From: Caryophanales bacterium UBA1188
GTDB lineage: Bacteria; Bacillota_I; Bacilli_A; Izemoplasmatales; UBA1188
Direction: 5' to 3'
Assembly (NCBI GenBank): GCA_002310135.1
Contig: DBYK01000001.1
Span: 1 to 64,000, forward strand
DNA length: 64,000 nt
In this document: piece after piece, positions 32,611 to 41,746 of the stretch
Layout: every line of letters starts with the position of its first letter
How positions within the stretch are numbered: position 1 is the stretch's first letter
Program-made: the position numbers and the translations under genes
Notes under the pieces: model-generated
Database searches by the model: none
Told to the model about the DNA's origin: nothing
What the model saw: only the letters and a program-made list of their open reading frames with translations

Positions 32611-34890
32611 TTATTCATCCCCCATTTCTTCATCTTCATCACTTGAAATCTCGGAAATTTGGTATACATTACATATATCGCCAAAAGGACAACTTTGACA
32701 AGTTTCCTTGTTTGGGGTTGCCTTAAAATCCATATTTTCTATTCTATCTATAGTCTTATATATTTTATCTTTACATTCTGCAATTGATTCATCAAATTCT
32801 TCTTTTTCAATTTTTACTTCTCTACCTGTGATAAATGATGAAGATGGATCAAAATTAGTTTTTAATTCATCATCATACCCATATTTACCACTTATTATTA
32901 TTTTTTTATCACTTAAGCCAGTTTTATCTATTTTTCCGTAGAATAGTCCAAGTAGTCCATCTATATTATGAGTGTTTTTATAAAGATAATAATAAATAAA
33001 TAATTGTAATCCCTTAAGACTTTTCTTATCAACTTTAGGAGCATCTCCTGTCTTATAATCAACTACAGCTATATTGTTGGATTTATCTTTTATTATTAAA
33101 TCAGCTTTTCCAACTATTTTTACGTCAAAGCCCTTCTTAGATTTAACTTTAACATTTAAGCCTTCTTCTTTTAGAAGTTCTATATATCCTAAACTAAGCA
33201 ATTTATTATTAATTTCTTTATGTATATCTTTTAAACTATTTTTAAATATATTAAAGAAATATTCATTTGATGGATCAAGCAAGTATCCTGATGTTTCAAA
33301 TTCTTTTTCCTTAAATTCACTATACATTTTTTCAACTTCTTCTTCATCATATTCTTTATCAATAAATTTTTCTATGAATAGATGAAAGAAGTTTCCTAAA
33401 TATACATAATAATTCATCTCAAATGGTTCTATTTTGCATATTCTATTTAGGAAATAATTGAATGGACAATTATTATAATCTACTATTCCTGTATATGAAA
33501 TTGTGATTTTATTATTTGATAATTTTCTAAATAATTCAAAATCGCTCAAATTGAAATCTGATGAATATTGTTTTCTTATGTTTGAAAGATTTTTGAATGT
33601 ATTATCTAAATTTTTGAAATCATCTGTATATGAATTATATTTTTCTAATAAATCTAGAGATTTTAAATATTTGATTAAATCTCTATATTTAGAGAATCTG
33701 AAGTATTCAAATGTTGTTGGGATTTTAATTAAATCATCGATTCTATCTAATATAGATGCTTTAGAATATTCTCTTTCATGATCTTTTAATTTATATGATA
33801 TATAGAGATTTTCAATAGATTTTATTTTTGTAAGATAATATCCTTCTATAAATTGATTTAGTTTAGCTTCATCAAGCAATTCTTTTTCTTCAATTGCTTT
33901 TTCAAATATTGCGTTAATCTTAATAGGTTTTGGAAAGAATTTTTGATTAGCGCCAAGAATAAATAGATGATAATTTGGGTCTATATATTCATCGATAAAA
34001 TGTTTGATTTCAACTGAACCTTTGTATTCTTTTTCTTTAATATATGTATCTTGAAGTAAATATTTGAAATATTCTTCACTGACATTTCCTTTATCTTGAA
34101 GTAAAAGAACAATAGCATCTTTTAGCTCATTATCAATCATGTTGTCTTTAGAATATGATTCAATCATATCTTTATTGATTAATAAGTTATTATCTTTGAA
34201 ATAATTAAATAAAGTTAAAACATCCTCAAATGAATATAGGCTATTAGTTCTAACGAAATGATAGTTTATACTATAAAATTTGAAGATTTCTTCTATATAA
34301 TTTTCATAACTTACATCTTGAATATCTACTTTTATATTATTAATATCTACACCTTCAAATAAAAGTTTTGAAATATCAAATGCAAGACCTTCAACTTCTA
34401 AAATTATATTTGAATATTCTTTTAATGTATGATTTGGGTTAACTACTTTATCAAAACTTAAATATTTTGGCTTTATTCCATATTCACCCAATCTTTTAAT
34501 ACTAGCATTTATTAATGAATTATATTTACTAGATAAAGATAATATGAGATTCTTTTCTTTATAAAATTCGATATTTGATTCACTGAACGAATAATAATCT
34601 TTAACTGATTCTTTTTTCTCATCATCAGTAATTAAAAATAGATTTAGGTAATCTTCTGCCCCACTAAAGGAGAGCGAATATAATCTATGAAGTTCATCAA
34701 CAGCTTTTTTATCATAACAACCTAAAAAATCTGACACAAGATTATCAAATGATTTAAATTTAATATCATATAGATAATCTACGTCTTTAGTCATATTAAA
34801 TAATGCTTTTTTTGAAGAAGCAGAGCATACAATTATATTAGTCTTATCTTTTTCTAATAGTCTAACTAATTCGTTGTTCAAATTTATCAC
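32611..34890 (-). CDS. addB: AddB-like subunit, shortened, with PD-(D/E)XK nuclease domain
   Basis: A 759-residue partner of AddA, much shorter than the typical ~1,100-1,160 residues. The C-terminal nuclease domain is clear: 'DLIIKDKSNNIAVVDYKTGD' (core Asp and Lys near 605-615) and four cysteines that would hold a [4Fe-4S] cluster, one in 'NNCPFNYFL' (about 474) and three in 'CQSCPFGDIC' (about 735-745). The N-terminus ('NIIVCSASSKKALF') has no Walker A motif, so the helicase-like part seems inactive and reduced. The start is uncertain: GTG at 34890, or TTG at 34881, which has AGGTG six bases upstream. It abuts the DAC-like gene and runs into addA. Confidence 0.85.
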   Translation of the reverse strand: MINLNNELVRLLEKDKTNIIVCSASSKKALFNMTKDVDYLYDIKFKSFDNLVSDFLGCYDKKAVDELHRLYSLSFSGAEDYLNLFLITDDEKKESVKDYYSFSESNIEFYKEKNLILSLSSKYNSLINASIKRLGEYGIKPKYLSFDKVVNPNHTLKEYSNIILEVEGLAFDISKLLFEGVDINNIKVDIQDVSYENYIEEIFKFYSINYHFVRTNSLYSFEDVLTLFNYFKDNNLLINKDMIESYSKDNMIDNELKDAIVLLLQDKGNVSEEYFKYLLQDTYIKEKEYKGSVEIKHFIDEYIDPNYHLFILGANQKFFPKPIKINAIFEKAIEEKELLDEAKLNQFIEGYYLTKIKSIENLYISYKLKDHEREYSKASILDRIDDLIKIPTTFEYFRFSKYRDLIKYLKSLDLLEKYNSYTDDFKNLDNTFKNLSNIRKQYSSDFNLSDFELFRKLSNNKITISYTGIVDYNNCPFNYFLNRICKIEPFEMNYYVYLGNFFHLFIEKFIDKEYDEEEVEKMYSEFKEKEFETSGYLLDPSNEYFFNIFKNSLKDIHKEINNKLLSLGYIELLKEEGLNVKVKSKKGFDVKIVGKADLIIKDKSNNIAVVDYKTGDAPKVDKKSLKGLQLFIYYYLYKNTHNIDGLLGLFYGKIDKTGLSDKKIIISGKYGYDDELKTNFDPSSSFITGREVKIEKEEFDESIAECKDKIYKTIDRIENMDFKATPNKETCQSCPFGDICNVYQISEISSDEDEEMGDE

Positions 34891-36234
34891 CTAAATGTAA
34901 TCAGAAATTGAGAATATTACTTCTGGATTATTATTCATATCTAGAGCATATCCTTTAATTGATGCATCACTTGATATTTCTATAGAAATACCATATTGAG
35001 ATAAAGTCTTAGCAGCAGCAAGTCTACCACCACCCATAGAACCAGCCTCAATCTTGACAATCGCACCAAGCGCAACTATATCACCGTTATAGTCTATTAT
35101 TGTTGCGCCATCGATACTAACTAATTCTTGTCTTAATTTTCTATAAAGCATAAAGAATTTTCTATTATCGATTAGTCTTTCAAGTACACATGATTTACCA
35201 TTATAAGTTTGTTTTAAATAATCTTGGAAAGAAACATCTTTGATTGATTGCCAATCATAATCTTTTTCATCTATCATTTGTTTCTTCTTAATTTCAAAAT
35301 ATTTTTCGTTTACTATATCCTTGATGTTAATATGTCTTAAAGCATTTTGAACTTCATTTTCATTTAAAAATGAAATAATACCACCCGTTGTACTAAACGA
35401 AATATCTAATGCTGTTAGATATACTGCTTTTGCAAATAATAAATTATCATTTTCGCTTCTTTCATGGATTAATCTAATTGTTTCTTTGTGAGAATAAGGA
35501 TTCCATCTACCACCACGTTTAGTGTATTTTATTTCATTGTCATGAAATATCAGTATTTCACCTTTTTGGCTCAATACAATTCCTGTATTATCTTCACCAC
35601 AATATTCAAGTATTCTTGTGTAATTATATGGAGCTAGGCCATATTCATTCTTTTCACTATTTAATTGGAGATATCTAATCACATATCCTTCACTATCAAC
35701 TTCAATAAAAGATTCAGTACCATTTGTGAGTACCGCAGAAGATGGATTCGAAATAAACGAATCAAAATTTGTGTTTGAAATTTTCTTTTCACTTTCAAGC
35801 TTATCACTTATTATTACTCCATATTGGATATTTCTTCCTTCATATGTTCTTTCGCTATATCTTGAAAGTCCGTTTATTACCTTAGAGATTATTTTATATG
35901 ATTTATTGGATAGAGTTCTCGCTATCGCAGTGTTAAGTGCGGTAGTAATAAGAGTTTCAACATATTCACTCTTTAGGTCTTCATAAGATTCAATTAAATA
36001 GATTTCAGAAATAAAATTATTCAATAAGTTTGCATCATTAGGTAAGAATATGGAATCTATGCTTATAGTAAACCCTTTATTTGAGTTTATATCACCTTTA
36101 CAATTGATGGTTCCATTATCTAAAAGAACTGCATATTCTTTATCTTCAAATTCAACTTCATTCAATATTTTGATGTTTGGATATAGATAAACAACAAACT
36201 TAGTTAAGATTTCTTTAAAACGTTTCTGATTCAT
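34891..36234 (-). CDS. Protein with an atypical diadenylate cyclase (DAC/DisA_N-like) domain
   Basis: A 447-residue protein with an N-terminal region I do not recognise (about 1-250) and a C-terminal part (about 260-445) with the order of a DAC domain: 'DISFSTTGGIISF', then 'SIDGATIIDYNGDIVALGAIV' type (DGA at about 373-375), then 'GGGRLAAAKTLSQYGISIEISSDAS' type spacing (from about 402). In true cyclic di-AMP synthases these are HDGA and GTRHRAA; here the DGA metal site is kept but the RHR residues are largely lost. It may bind a nucleotide without making cyclic di-AMP. The gene has an AAGGAG site and is immediately followed by addB, so it heads a three-gene repair operon. Confidence 0.7.
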   Translation of the reverse strand: MNQKRFKEILTKFVVYLYPNIKILNEVEFEDKEYAVLLDNGTINCKGDINSNKGFTISIDSIFLPNDANLLNNFISEIYLIESYEDLKSEYVETLITTALNTAIARTLSNKSYKIISKVINGLSRYSERTYEGRNIQYGVIISDKLESEKKISNTNFDSFISNPSSAVLTNGTESFIEVDSEGYVIRYLQLNSEKNEYGLAPYNYTRILEYCGEDNTGIVLSQKGEILIFHDNEIKYTKRGGRWNPYSHKETIRLIHERSENDNLLFAKAVYLTALDISFSTTGGIISFLNENEVQNALRHINIKDIVNEKYFEIKKKQMIDEKDYDWQSIKDVSFQDYLKQTYNGKSCVLERLIDNRKFFMLYRKLRQELVSIDGATIIDYNGDIVALGAIVKIEAGSMGGGRLAAAKTLSQYGISIEISSDASIKGYALDMNNNPEVIFSISDYI

Positions 36235-36259
36235 GGTAAATTCTCCTTTATTTTATTTT

Positions 36260-36265
36260 AGTATA
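36260..36265 (-). promoter_or_regulatory. Candidate -10 box of the DAC-like/addB/addA operon
   Basis: TATACT on the minus strand, about 25 bases before the start of the DAC-like gene. No clear -35 box. Confidence 0.35.
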
Positions 36266-36300
36266 ATTCTAGAAGAAAATAAAGAAATATTTATATAAAT

Positions 36301-36331
36301 AAAAGAAAAAAGAGTGCTTATAAACACTCTT
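36301..36331 (-). terminator. lon terminator
   Basis: Stem AAGAGTG/CACTCTT with an eight-base loop (36310-36331), followed on the minus strand by TTTTTCTTTT, right after the lon stop codon. Confidence 0.8.
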
Positions 36332-36332
36332 C

Positions 36333-38657
36333 TTATTCATCAATTATCGCAACTTTTAATACATCATCTAATTTAGATGCAGTAATTATTTTAAGTGATT
36401 TCTTTACTTCTTCTGGTATTTCATCTAAATCTCTTAAATTTTCAGATGGAATAATGATTGTTTTAAGTCCACTTCTAGATGCAGCGATGCTCTTTTCTTT
36501 TAAGCCACCTATTGGTAGAACTCTTCCTCTTAAAGTGATTTCCCCTGTCATTCCAACATCACATCTAACTTTTTTATGAGTGAATGCACTAGCGATTGCG
36601 GTAGCCATTGTTACACCAGCACTTGGGCCATCTTTTGGAACTGCGCCCTCTGGAACGTGAACGTGAACATCTAATTTTTCGAAATAATCTTCATTGATCC
36701 CTAGATCTTTTGCGTGGCTTTTAACCCATGAGTATGCTGCCATCGCAGATTCTTTCATTACATCGCCAAGTTTGCCAGTTAATTGGAGGCCACCTTTTCC
36801 TTTGTATGTAGTAACCTCTATTTGAAGTGTATCACCACCAAATTGAGTATATGCAAGACCTGTAACTACACCAACCATATCTTCGCTCTCAGTGACATTA
36901 TTTAAGAATATTTCTTTTCCTAAGAATTCTTTAACTAATTCTTTATCAACAACAACTTTATCAATCTTATCTGATAAAATTCTTCTGATTGATTTTCTCA
37001 CAATAGAACCAATAGCTCTTTCAAGTTGTCTTACACCTGATTCTCTAGTGTAATGTTTTATTATTTGCATTAAAGCATCATCAGTAATTTCAAATTTTGA
37101 AGTCTCAAGACCATTCTTTTCTAATTCTTTTTGAACTACATGAGTTTTAGCTATATGGAACTTTTCAATTTCTGTATAACTTGAAAGTTCAATTACTTCC
37201 ATTCTGTCAAAAAGTGGAGCTGGAATATTTTCCATATAGTTCGCAGTACAGATGAACATTACTTTAGATAAATCATATTGTTCTTCAACGTAGTGATCAC
37301 TGAAACATTTGTTTTGTTCTGGATCTAATACTTCTAAGAATGCTGCACTAGGATCACCTTTATAATCAGCTCCAAGTTTATCTATTTCATCTAGTAAAAA
37401 TACAGGATTGGTTACTTGGGCTTGTCTCATACCATTTATAATTCTTCCTGGTAGTGCGCCAATGTATGTTCTTCTGTGACCCCTTATTTCAGCTTCATCT
37501 CTCATTCCGCCTAAAGATTGTTTAACAAATTTTCTATTTAATGCTTTAGCAATTGATTGAGCGAGTGTAGTTTTTCCTACACCTGGAGGGCCCACAAAAC
37601 ATAGAATAGTTTGAGGATTTTTATCAGTATATAATTTTACTGATAAATATTCAAGGATTCTATCTTTAACTTTATCTAGGCCAAAGTGTGTTTCATCTAG
37701 TTTTTCTTTTGCAACTTTGATGTCTTTTTCATCAACAGTTTCTTTGTACCATGGAATATCTATCATAGTATCTAGATATTGTCTAATTATAGATGATTCA
37801 GGAGATGCACTAGATACACTTTGATATCTTCTAAGTTCTTTTAAGCAATGTTCTTCAACTTGCTTTGGCATCTTTGCTTCTTTGATGTTTTTTCTTAAAG
37901 TTTCAATATCAGATGTAGCATTATCTACATCACCAAGCTGCTCTTGAATAGTTCTAATCTTTTCTCTAAGATAATATTCTTTTTGAGCAGTCTCCATTTT
38001 TTCTCTTACTTCTTTTTCAATTTTATCATCTAATTCTTTGTGATAAAAAATTGCATCTATATCTGTCAAAATCTTATTTAGTCTTTCGTTGACATCTAGT
38101 TCTTCTAAATAGCTATATAGACCCTTATCAATAAAGAGTAGATTCGATGCGACAACATCAGAATATATTGCAGCATCTGTTTTCTTATTCATTTCTTCAA
38201 TTACTTGTTTGTTATTCTTTAAGAAAGAACCACCCTTTTCAAGAATTTGAGAATTAATTTTAGATAATAAAAATTGTTGAGTATCATAGTTACCATATAC
38301 ATCATCTAACAATTGATAACTTGCAAAAACACAATCATTTTCTACAAACATTGTGTTGAGTTGTACTCTTGCGAATGGGTTAAATCTAATTTTAAAATTA
38401 GAATTTGGAAGTTTAATTTTAGTATCAAATCTAGCAAGTAGAGCTATTTGATAACAATCATCTAATTTAGGAGCTGCACTCTCTTCACTTTTTGTATCTT
38501 TTTGAAATACTAAAAGTATTTCATTTTCATATGAAAGTTCAGAAGTTATTACAGCATTCTTAGAGAATGATCTTCCAACTTCTATCCTCATCTCAACGTG
38601 TGGGAGTACCACAGGGGCTTTGATAGGAAGTACTGGCAATAATTCGTTTTCAGGCAT
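36333..38657 (-). CDS. lon: ATP-dependent protease Lon
   Basis: The 774-residue cytoplasmic AAA+ serine protease degrades misfolded and regulatory proteins. It has the N-terminal LON substrate-binding domain ('LLPVLPIKAPVVLPHVEM' type start), coiled-coil linker, Walker A 'GPPGVGKTTLAQS' (about 350-362), Walker B 'VFLLDEIDKLG', and the protease dyad Ser in 'KDGPSAGVTMATA' with the downstream Lys in 'GGLKEKSIAASRSG'. An AAAGGAGG site precedes the start. It lies 43 bases after tig. Confidence 0.98.
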   Translation of the reverse strand: MPENELLPVLPIKAPVVLPHVEMRIEVGRSFSKNAVITSELSYENEILLVFQKDTKSEESAAPKLDDCYQIALLARFDTKIKLPNSNFKIRFNPFARVQLNTMFVENDCVFASYQLLDDVYGNYDTQQFLLSKINSQILEKGGSFLKNNKQVIEEMNKKTDAAIYSDVVASNLLFIDKGLYSYLEELDVNERLNKILTDIDAIFYHKELDDKIEKEVREKMETAQKEYYLREKIRTIQEQLGDVDNATSDIETLRKNIKEAKMPKQVEEHCLKELRRYQSVSSASPESSIIRQYLDTMIDIPWYKETVDEKDIKVAKEKLDETHFGLDKVKDRILEYLSVKLYTDKNPQTILCFVGPPGVGKTTLAQSIAKALNRKFVKQSLGGMRDEAEIRGHRRTYIGALPGRIINGMRQAQVTNPVFLLDEIDKLGADYKGDPSAAFLEVLDPEQNKCFSDHYVEEQYDLSKVMFICTANYMENIPAPLFDRMEVIELSSYTEIEKFHIAKTHVVQKELEKNGLETSKFEITDDALMQIIKHYTRESGVRQLERAIGSIVRKSIRRILSDKIDKVVVDKELVKEFLGKEIFLNNVTESEDMVGVVTGLAYTQFGGDTLQIEVTTYKGKGGLQLTGKLGDVMKESAMAAYSWVKSHAKDLGINEDYFEKLDVHVHVPEGAVPKDGPSAGVTMATAIASAFTHKKVRCDVGMTGEITLRGRVLPIGGLKEKSIAASRSGLKTIIIPSENLRDLDEIPEEVKKSLKIITASKLDDVLKVAIIDE

Positions 38658-38679
38658 TGTATTACCTCCTTTATAGGTA

Positions 38680-38699
38680 TAATCCTATTTTTAGGATTA
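38680..38699 (-). repeat. Inverted repeat between tig and lon
   Basis: An eight-base perfect inverted repeat TAATCCTA/TAGGATTA with a TTTT loop overlaps the tig stop codon. On the minus strand it lacks a T-run, so it may be an operator or an RNA-processing hairpin ahead of lon and not a strong terminator. Confidence 0.45.
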
Positions 38700-38700
38700 A

Positions 38701-40014
38701 TTATTCTTCTTTTTTACTTTTAGGTGCAACAAAAGGATTTTCTTTTTCTATGAAATCGTAAGCTTTAGTAGTAACTATTTCTTCTTTGATTGCGCTTAAT
38801 GATACTTGTTCTTTAACTTGATCAATAGTTAATTTATATTGTTCAGCAATTTCATTGAATTTTGCTTCAATTTCTTCATCAGTTGCTTCAAATTTTTCAA
38901 TTTCAGCAATAGCTTTTAAAACAAATCTTAAAGATAAAGTATTCTTAGCTTGTTCTTTTCTTGCATTTTTAAATTCTTCAACAGTCCCTCCTCCTGAATA
39001 TTGGAGTAATTGTTCAAGAGTAAGTCCGTATTGTTTAGCTTGATTCTTAGCTTGTTCTAAAGAATAATTAGCTTCTTCTTCAACTAAATCTTCTGGAAGT
39101 TCAAATTTAGCATTTTTAACAACTTGCATATAAAGATTGTTTTTAGCTTTTTCTAAAGCTTGATTTTCTTTTCTATTCTTAATTGTTTCTTTCACATGTT
39201 TTTTATATGCATCAACTGTTTCAACACCATCAATTTTTTGATCTTTTACAAATTCATCATCTAGAGCAGGTGTCTCTTTAACTTTTATTTCTTTAACTTC
39301 AATCTTGAATACAGCTTTAGCGCCTTTTAAGTTTTCAGCGTGATAATCTTCAGGGAATGTGACTTCTAAATCTTTTTTATCTCCACTTTTTAAACCAACC
39401 ATTTGTTCTTCAAAGCCAGGAATAAATTGACCAGAGCCAATTTCTAAAGAATAATCTTTAGCGCTTCCGCCTTCAAAAGCTACGCCATCTTTGAATCCTT
39501 CAAAATCAAATACAACTGTATCACCATTTTCAATTACAGCATCATCAGCTTTTTTAACAAGCATTGCTCCTCTATTTAAAGCTGAATTGATTTCAGCTTC
39601 AACTTCTTTTGCAAGTACTGTAACTTTTTCTTTTTCTATACCTAAATTTTTATATTCACCAAGTTCTACTTCAGGAGTTACAGAAACTGTAACAGTATAA
39701 TGGATTGGTTCAGTATCGTTAACCTTAGATTGATCAATATCAATTTTAGGATAACCACATACTTGAATAGCATTATCAACAACTGCTTGATAATATGTTT
39801 CACTTATTGCAGTATTTAATGCTTCTTCATATAAAGATTCTTTACCAAATCTTGCAAGAAATGCATCCTTTGGAGCGTGTCCTTTTCTAAAACCTGGAAT
39901 TTCAACCTCTTTATTTTTCTTTTCAAAAGCCTCATCTAATGATTTTTTGAATAATTCTACTGGTATAACTACATCAAATTGAACTTTTGAACCAGCTATT
40001 TTGTTAATTGTCAT
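38701..40014 (-). CDS. tig: Trigger factor
   Basis: The 437-residue ribosome-bound chaperone and prolyl isomerase. N-terminal ribosome-binding domain with 'PGFRKGHAPKDAFLARFG' (signature GFRxGxxP), a central FKBP domain ('IENGDTVVFDFEGFKDG', 'FIPGFEEQMVGLKSGDKKDLEVTFPEDY' type) and a helical C-terminal domain. The start is the ATG at 40014, preceded by AAAGGAG; the frame is open to 40074 but that region is the promoter and the end of ribF. Confidence 0.96.
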   Translation of the reverse strand: MTINKIAGSKVQFDVVIPVELFKKSLDEAFEKKNKEVEIPGFRKGHAPKDAFLARFGKESLYEEALNTAISETYYQAVVDNAIQVCGYPKIDIDQSKVNDTEPIHYTVTVSVTPEVELGEYKNLGIEKEKVTVLAKEVEAEINSALNRGAMLVKKADDAVIENGDTVVFDFEGFKDGVAFEGGSAKDYSLEIGSGQFIPGFEEQMVGLKSGDKKDLEVTFPEDYHAENLKGAKAVFKIEVKEIKVKETPALDDEFVKDQKIDGVETVDAYKKHVKETIKNRKENQALEKAKNNLYMQVVKNAKFELPEDLVEEEANYSLEQAKNQAKQYGLTLEQLLQYSGGGTVEEFKNARKEQAKNTLSLRFVLKAIAEIEKFEATDEEIEAKFNEIAEQYKLTIDQVKEQVSLSAIKEEIVTTKAYDFIEKENPFVAPKSKKEE

Positions 40015-40045
40015 TTTAAATCTCCTTTTAATTTTTACAAAGTTT

Positions 40046-40074
40046 ATTATAACATTTATGTTATGATAAATCAA
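40046..40074 (-). promoter_or_regulatory. tig promoter with overlapping palindrome
   Basis: On the minus strand TTGATT (40069-40074), 17 bases, TATAAT (40046-40051) within ATGTTATAAT. The 16-base perfect palindrome ATAACATTTATGTTAT (40049-40064) overlaps the -10 box. Confidence 0.65.
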
Positions 40075-40874
40075 AAAATATTGCTCAATCTTTCTTTAAA
40101 ATATATTGAATAATATTTTTGTTTTAAAAACTTGTGTTTTTTGAATTCTTCATCTTGTGTTTTTAATATATAATTATTTCCATTTTTATTCTTTTTTATT
40201 TTTCCATTAAACATATAATTTTTATCATCTATCTTAATCTCTAACAAATAATCTCCATTTTTAGGAAATAATTTTGAGTTGGATATTAGAGAATAATTCG
40301 AATTGATTTTCGAAATCATACAATCAATTTTATAAGTTCTATTCAAAAGAGCATTTGCGTTTAATATGTCACCATTTCTTAAATATTCTTTAATCCTTTG
40401 TGAGCCAACCTTAGTATTTAAATATTTAATGCATTCTACGACATAAACTTTGTCTTTAAGTTTTTCTTTTAAATAATCTGTATTTCCTTGACCTAAATAT
40501 CCAAAAGAATAGTCAAACCCTACCACTATATTTCTCATATCTTTTAAAAAGATATCGATAAACTCATCTTTAGATAATTTAATAAAATCTTTACTTAGTT
40601 CTATAATTATAGCTTCATCAAAACCCATAGATTCAAATATAGATATTTTCTCATCTAGAGATGTTAAATCTGTCTGAATATTATTATTAATATAGTCATA
40701 GACAGACATATTGAATGTACATACAGAGGATAATGTATTAGATTCTTTAGCTAATTTAATAGCTTGATTTAATACATCAATGTGCCCTAAATGAACACCA
40801 TCAAAATACCCTAATGCTAGAGTTAAATCTTTTGATTTAAATTTAGTAAAATCATTTAAATAAGTTATTTTCAT
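40071..40874 (-). CDS. ribF: Riboflavin kinase/FAD synthetase-like protein
   Basis: A 267-residue protein with the FAD synthetase nucleotidyltransferase domain ('LALGYFDGVHLGHIDVLNQA', residues about 19-38) followed by a shorter C-terminal part in the place of the riboflavin kinase domain. RibF makes FMN and FAD from riboflavin. At 267 residues it is shorter than the usual ~310, and the kinase domain is reduced and poorly conserved, so the kinase activity is uncertain. It ends in TGA and overlaps truB by four bases. Confidence 0.88.
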   Translation of the reverse strand: MKITYLNDFTKFKSKDLTLALGYFDGVHLGHIDVLNQAIKLAKESNTLSSVCTFNMSVYDYINNNIQTDLTSLDEKISIFESMGFDEAIIIELSKDFIKLSKDEFIDIFLKDMRNIVVGFDYSFGYLGQGNTDYLKEKLKDKVYVVECIKYLNTKVGSQRIKEYLRNGDILNANALLNRTYKIDCMISKINSNYSLISNSKLFPKNGDYLLEIKIDDKNYMFNGKIKKNKNGNNYILKTQDEEFKKHKFLKQKYYSIYFKERLSNIF

Positions 40875-41746
40875 ACATCTAATAAAAGGTCAATTCTATA
40901 AATATTTAGATCTTTATCATATTTATAAATTGCGACAAACTTATTATCAAATTCAAGAATTATATATTCTTGAATAAAATCAAAATTTAATTGTGAACCT
41001 GTTAAAACTTTTTTATATGTTTCCTTATCAATCTTTATTATTTTATAATCTAGATAATTGAGTGGATTAATTATTTGATAATTACCATTTTCCACGAATT
41101 CTATAGTGTAACTATCTTCTAATTTAAACTTTCCTACACCAATTCTTTTTATGTTGTCTGCCATACCTATTGTGTTTATAGATTCACAAAAATCTTTTGC
41201 AAAACTTCTAACATAAAAACCTTTCGAAACATGCATATAGATATCAAAAAATGATGAGTTATTAATTACTTCTATTTCGGATATTCTTCTAATATCATAT
41301 ATTTCAACTTTTCTAGGGTTAATATCTACACCTATTCCTTTAAGTGCATAATCGTATAATTTTTTACCACTTACTTTTATTGAGCTATATATTGGCGGAT
41401 ATTGATTATATTTAGATATCCATTTTTTTAATTCATTATCTATATATTCTTCCATTCCAAGAAGATTTGTATCAATATGAGAACTAATTTCTTTTTCATA
41501 ATCTAGTGAATCGCTTGTATCTCCAACTCTAAGCCTTAAAATATATTTTTTATCTAAATCATCGAAATATTTAAAAGTCTTAGTAGCTTTATTAATTCCA
41601 ATAACTAAAAGACCCTCAGCTAAAGGATCAAGTGTTCCCAAGTGACCTACTTTTTTTAAATCTAAAATCTTTTTGATTTTAAAATCTACTTTGGATGATG
41701 ATATTCCTTTTTCTTTATTTATGAGAATAAAACCATTTAACATCAT
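40871..41746 (-). CDS. truB: tRNA pseudouridine(55) synthase
   Basis: A 291-residue enzyme that makes pseudouridine 55 in the T arm of tRNAs. The catalytic Asp is in 'VGHLGTLDPLAEGLLVIGI' (about 34-52), and 'KKYILRLRVGDTSDSLDYE' and 'FYVRSFAKDFCE' are also typical. The first ATG (41746) overlaps the mutS2 stop (TGA within ATGATG); a second ATG follows at once. It overlaps ribF by four bases, the usual truB-ribF order. Confidence 0.96.
   Translation of the reverse strand: MMLNGFILINKEKGISSSKVDFKIKKILDLKKVGHLGTLDPLAEGLLVIGINKATKTFKYFDDLDKKYILRLRVGDTSDSLDYEKEISSHIDTNLLGMEEYIDNELKKWISKYNQYPPIYSSIKVSGKKLYDYALKGIGVDINPRKVEIYDIRRISEIEVINNSSFFDIYMHVSKGFYVRSFAKDFCESINTIGMADNIKRIGVGKFKLEDSYTIEFVENGNYQIINPLNYLDYKIIKIDKETYKKVLTGSQLNFDFIQEYIILEFDNKFVAIYKYDKDLNIYRIDLLLDV

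Noticed and set aside
29529..32684. Longer AddA starting at 32684
   Set aside because: The added residues lie inside addB and do not resemble AddA; a good ribosome binding site fits the ATG at 32609.
36301..36331. GAGTG/CACTC repeat after lon as a CIRCE-type heat-shock operator
   Set aside because: The arms are in the reverse order to CIRCE (TTAGCACTC-N9-GAGTGCTAA) and are followed by a T-run, so it is a terminator.
38701..40074. Longer trigger factor starting at 40074
   Set aside because: The extra 20 residues overlap the promoter and ribF end; AAAGGAG and the family start point to the ATG at 40014.
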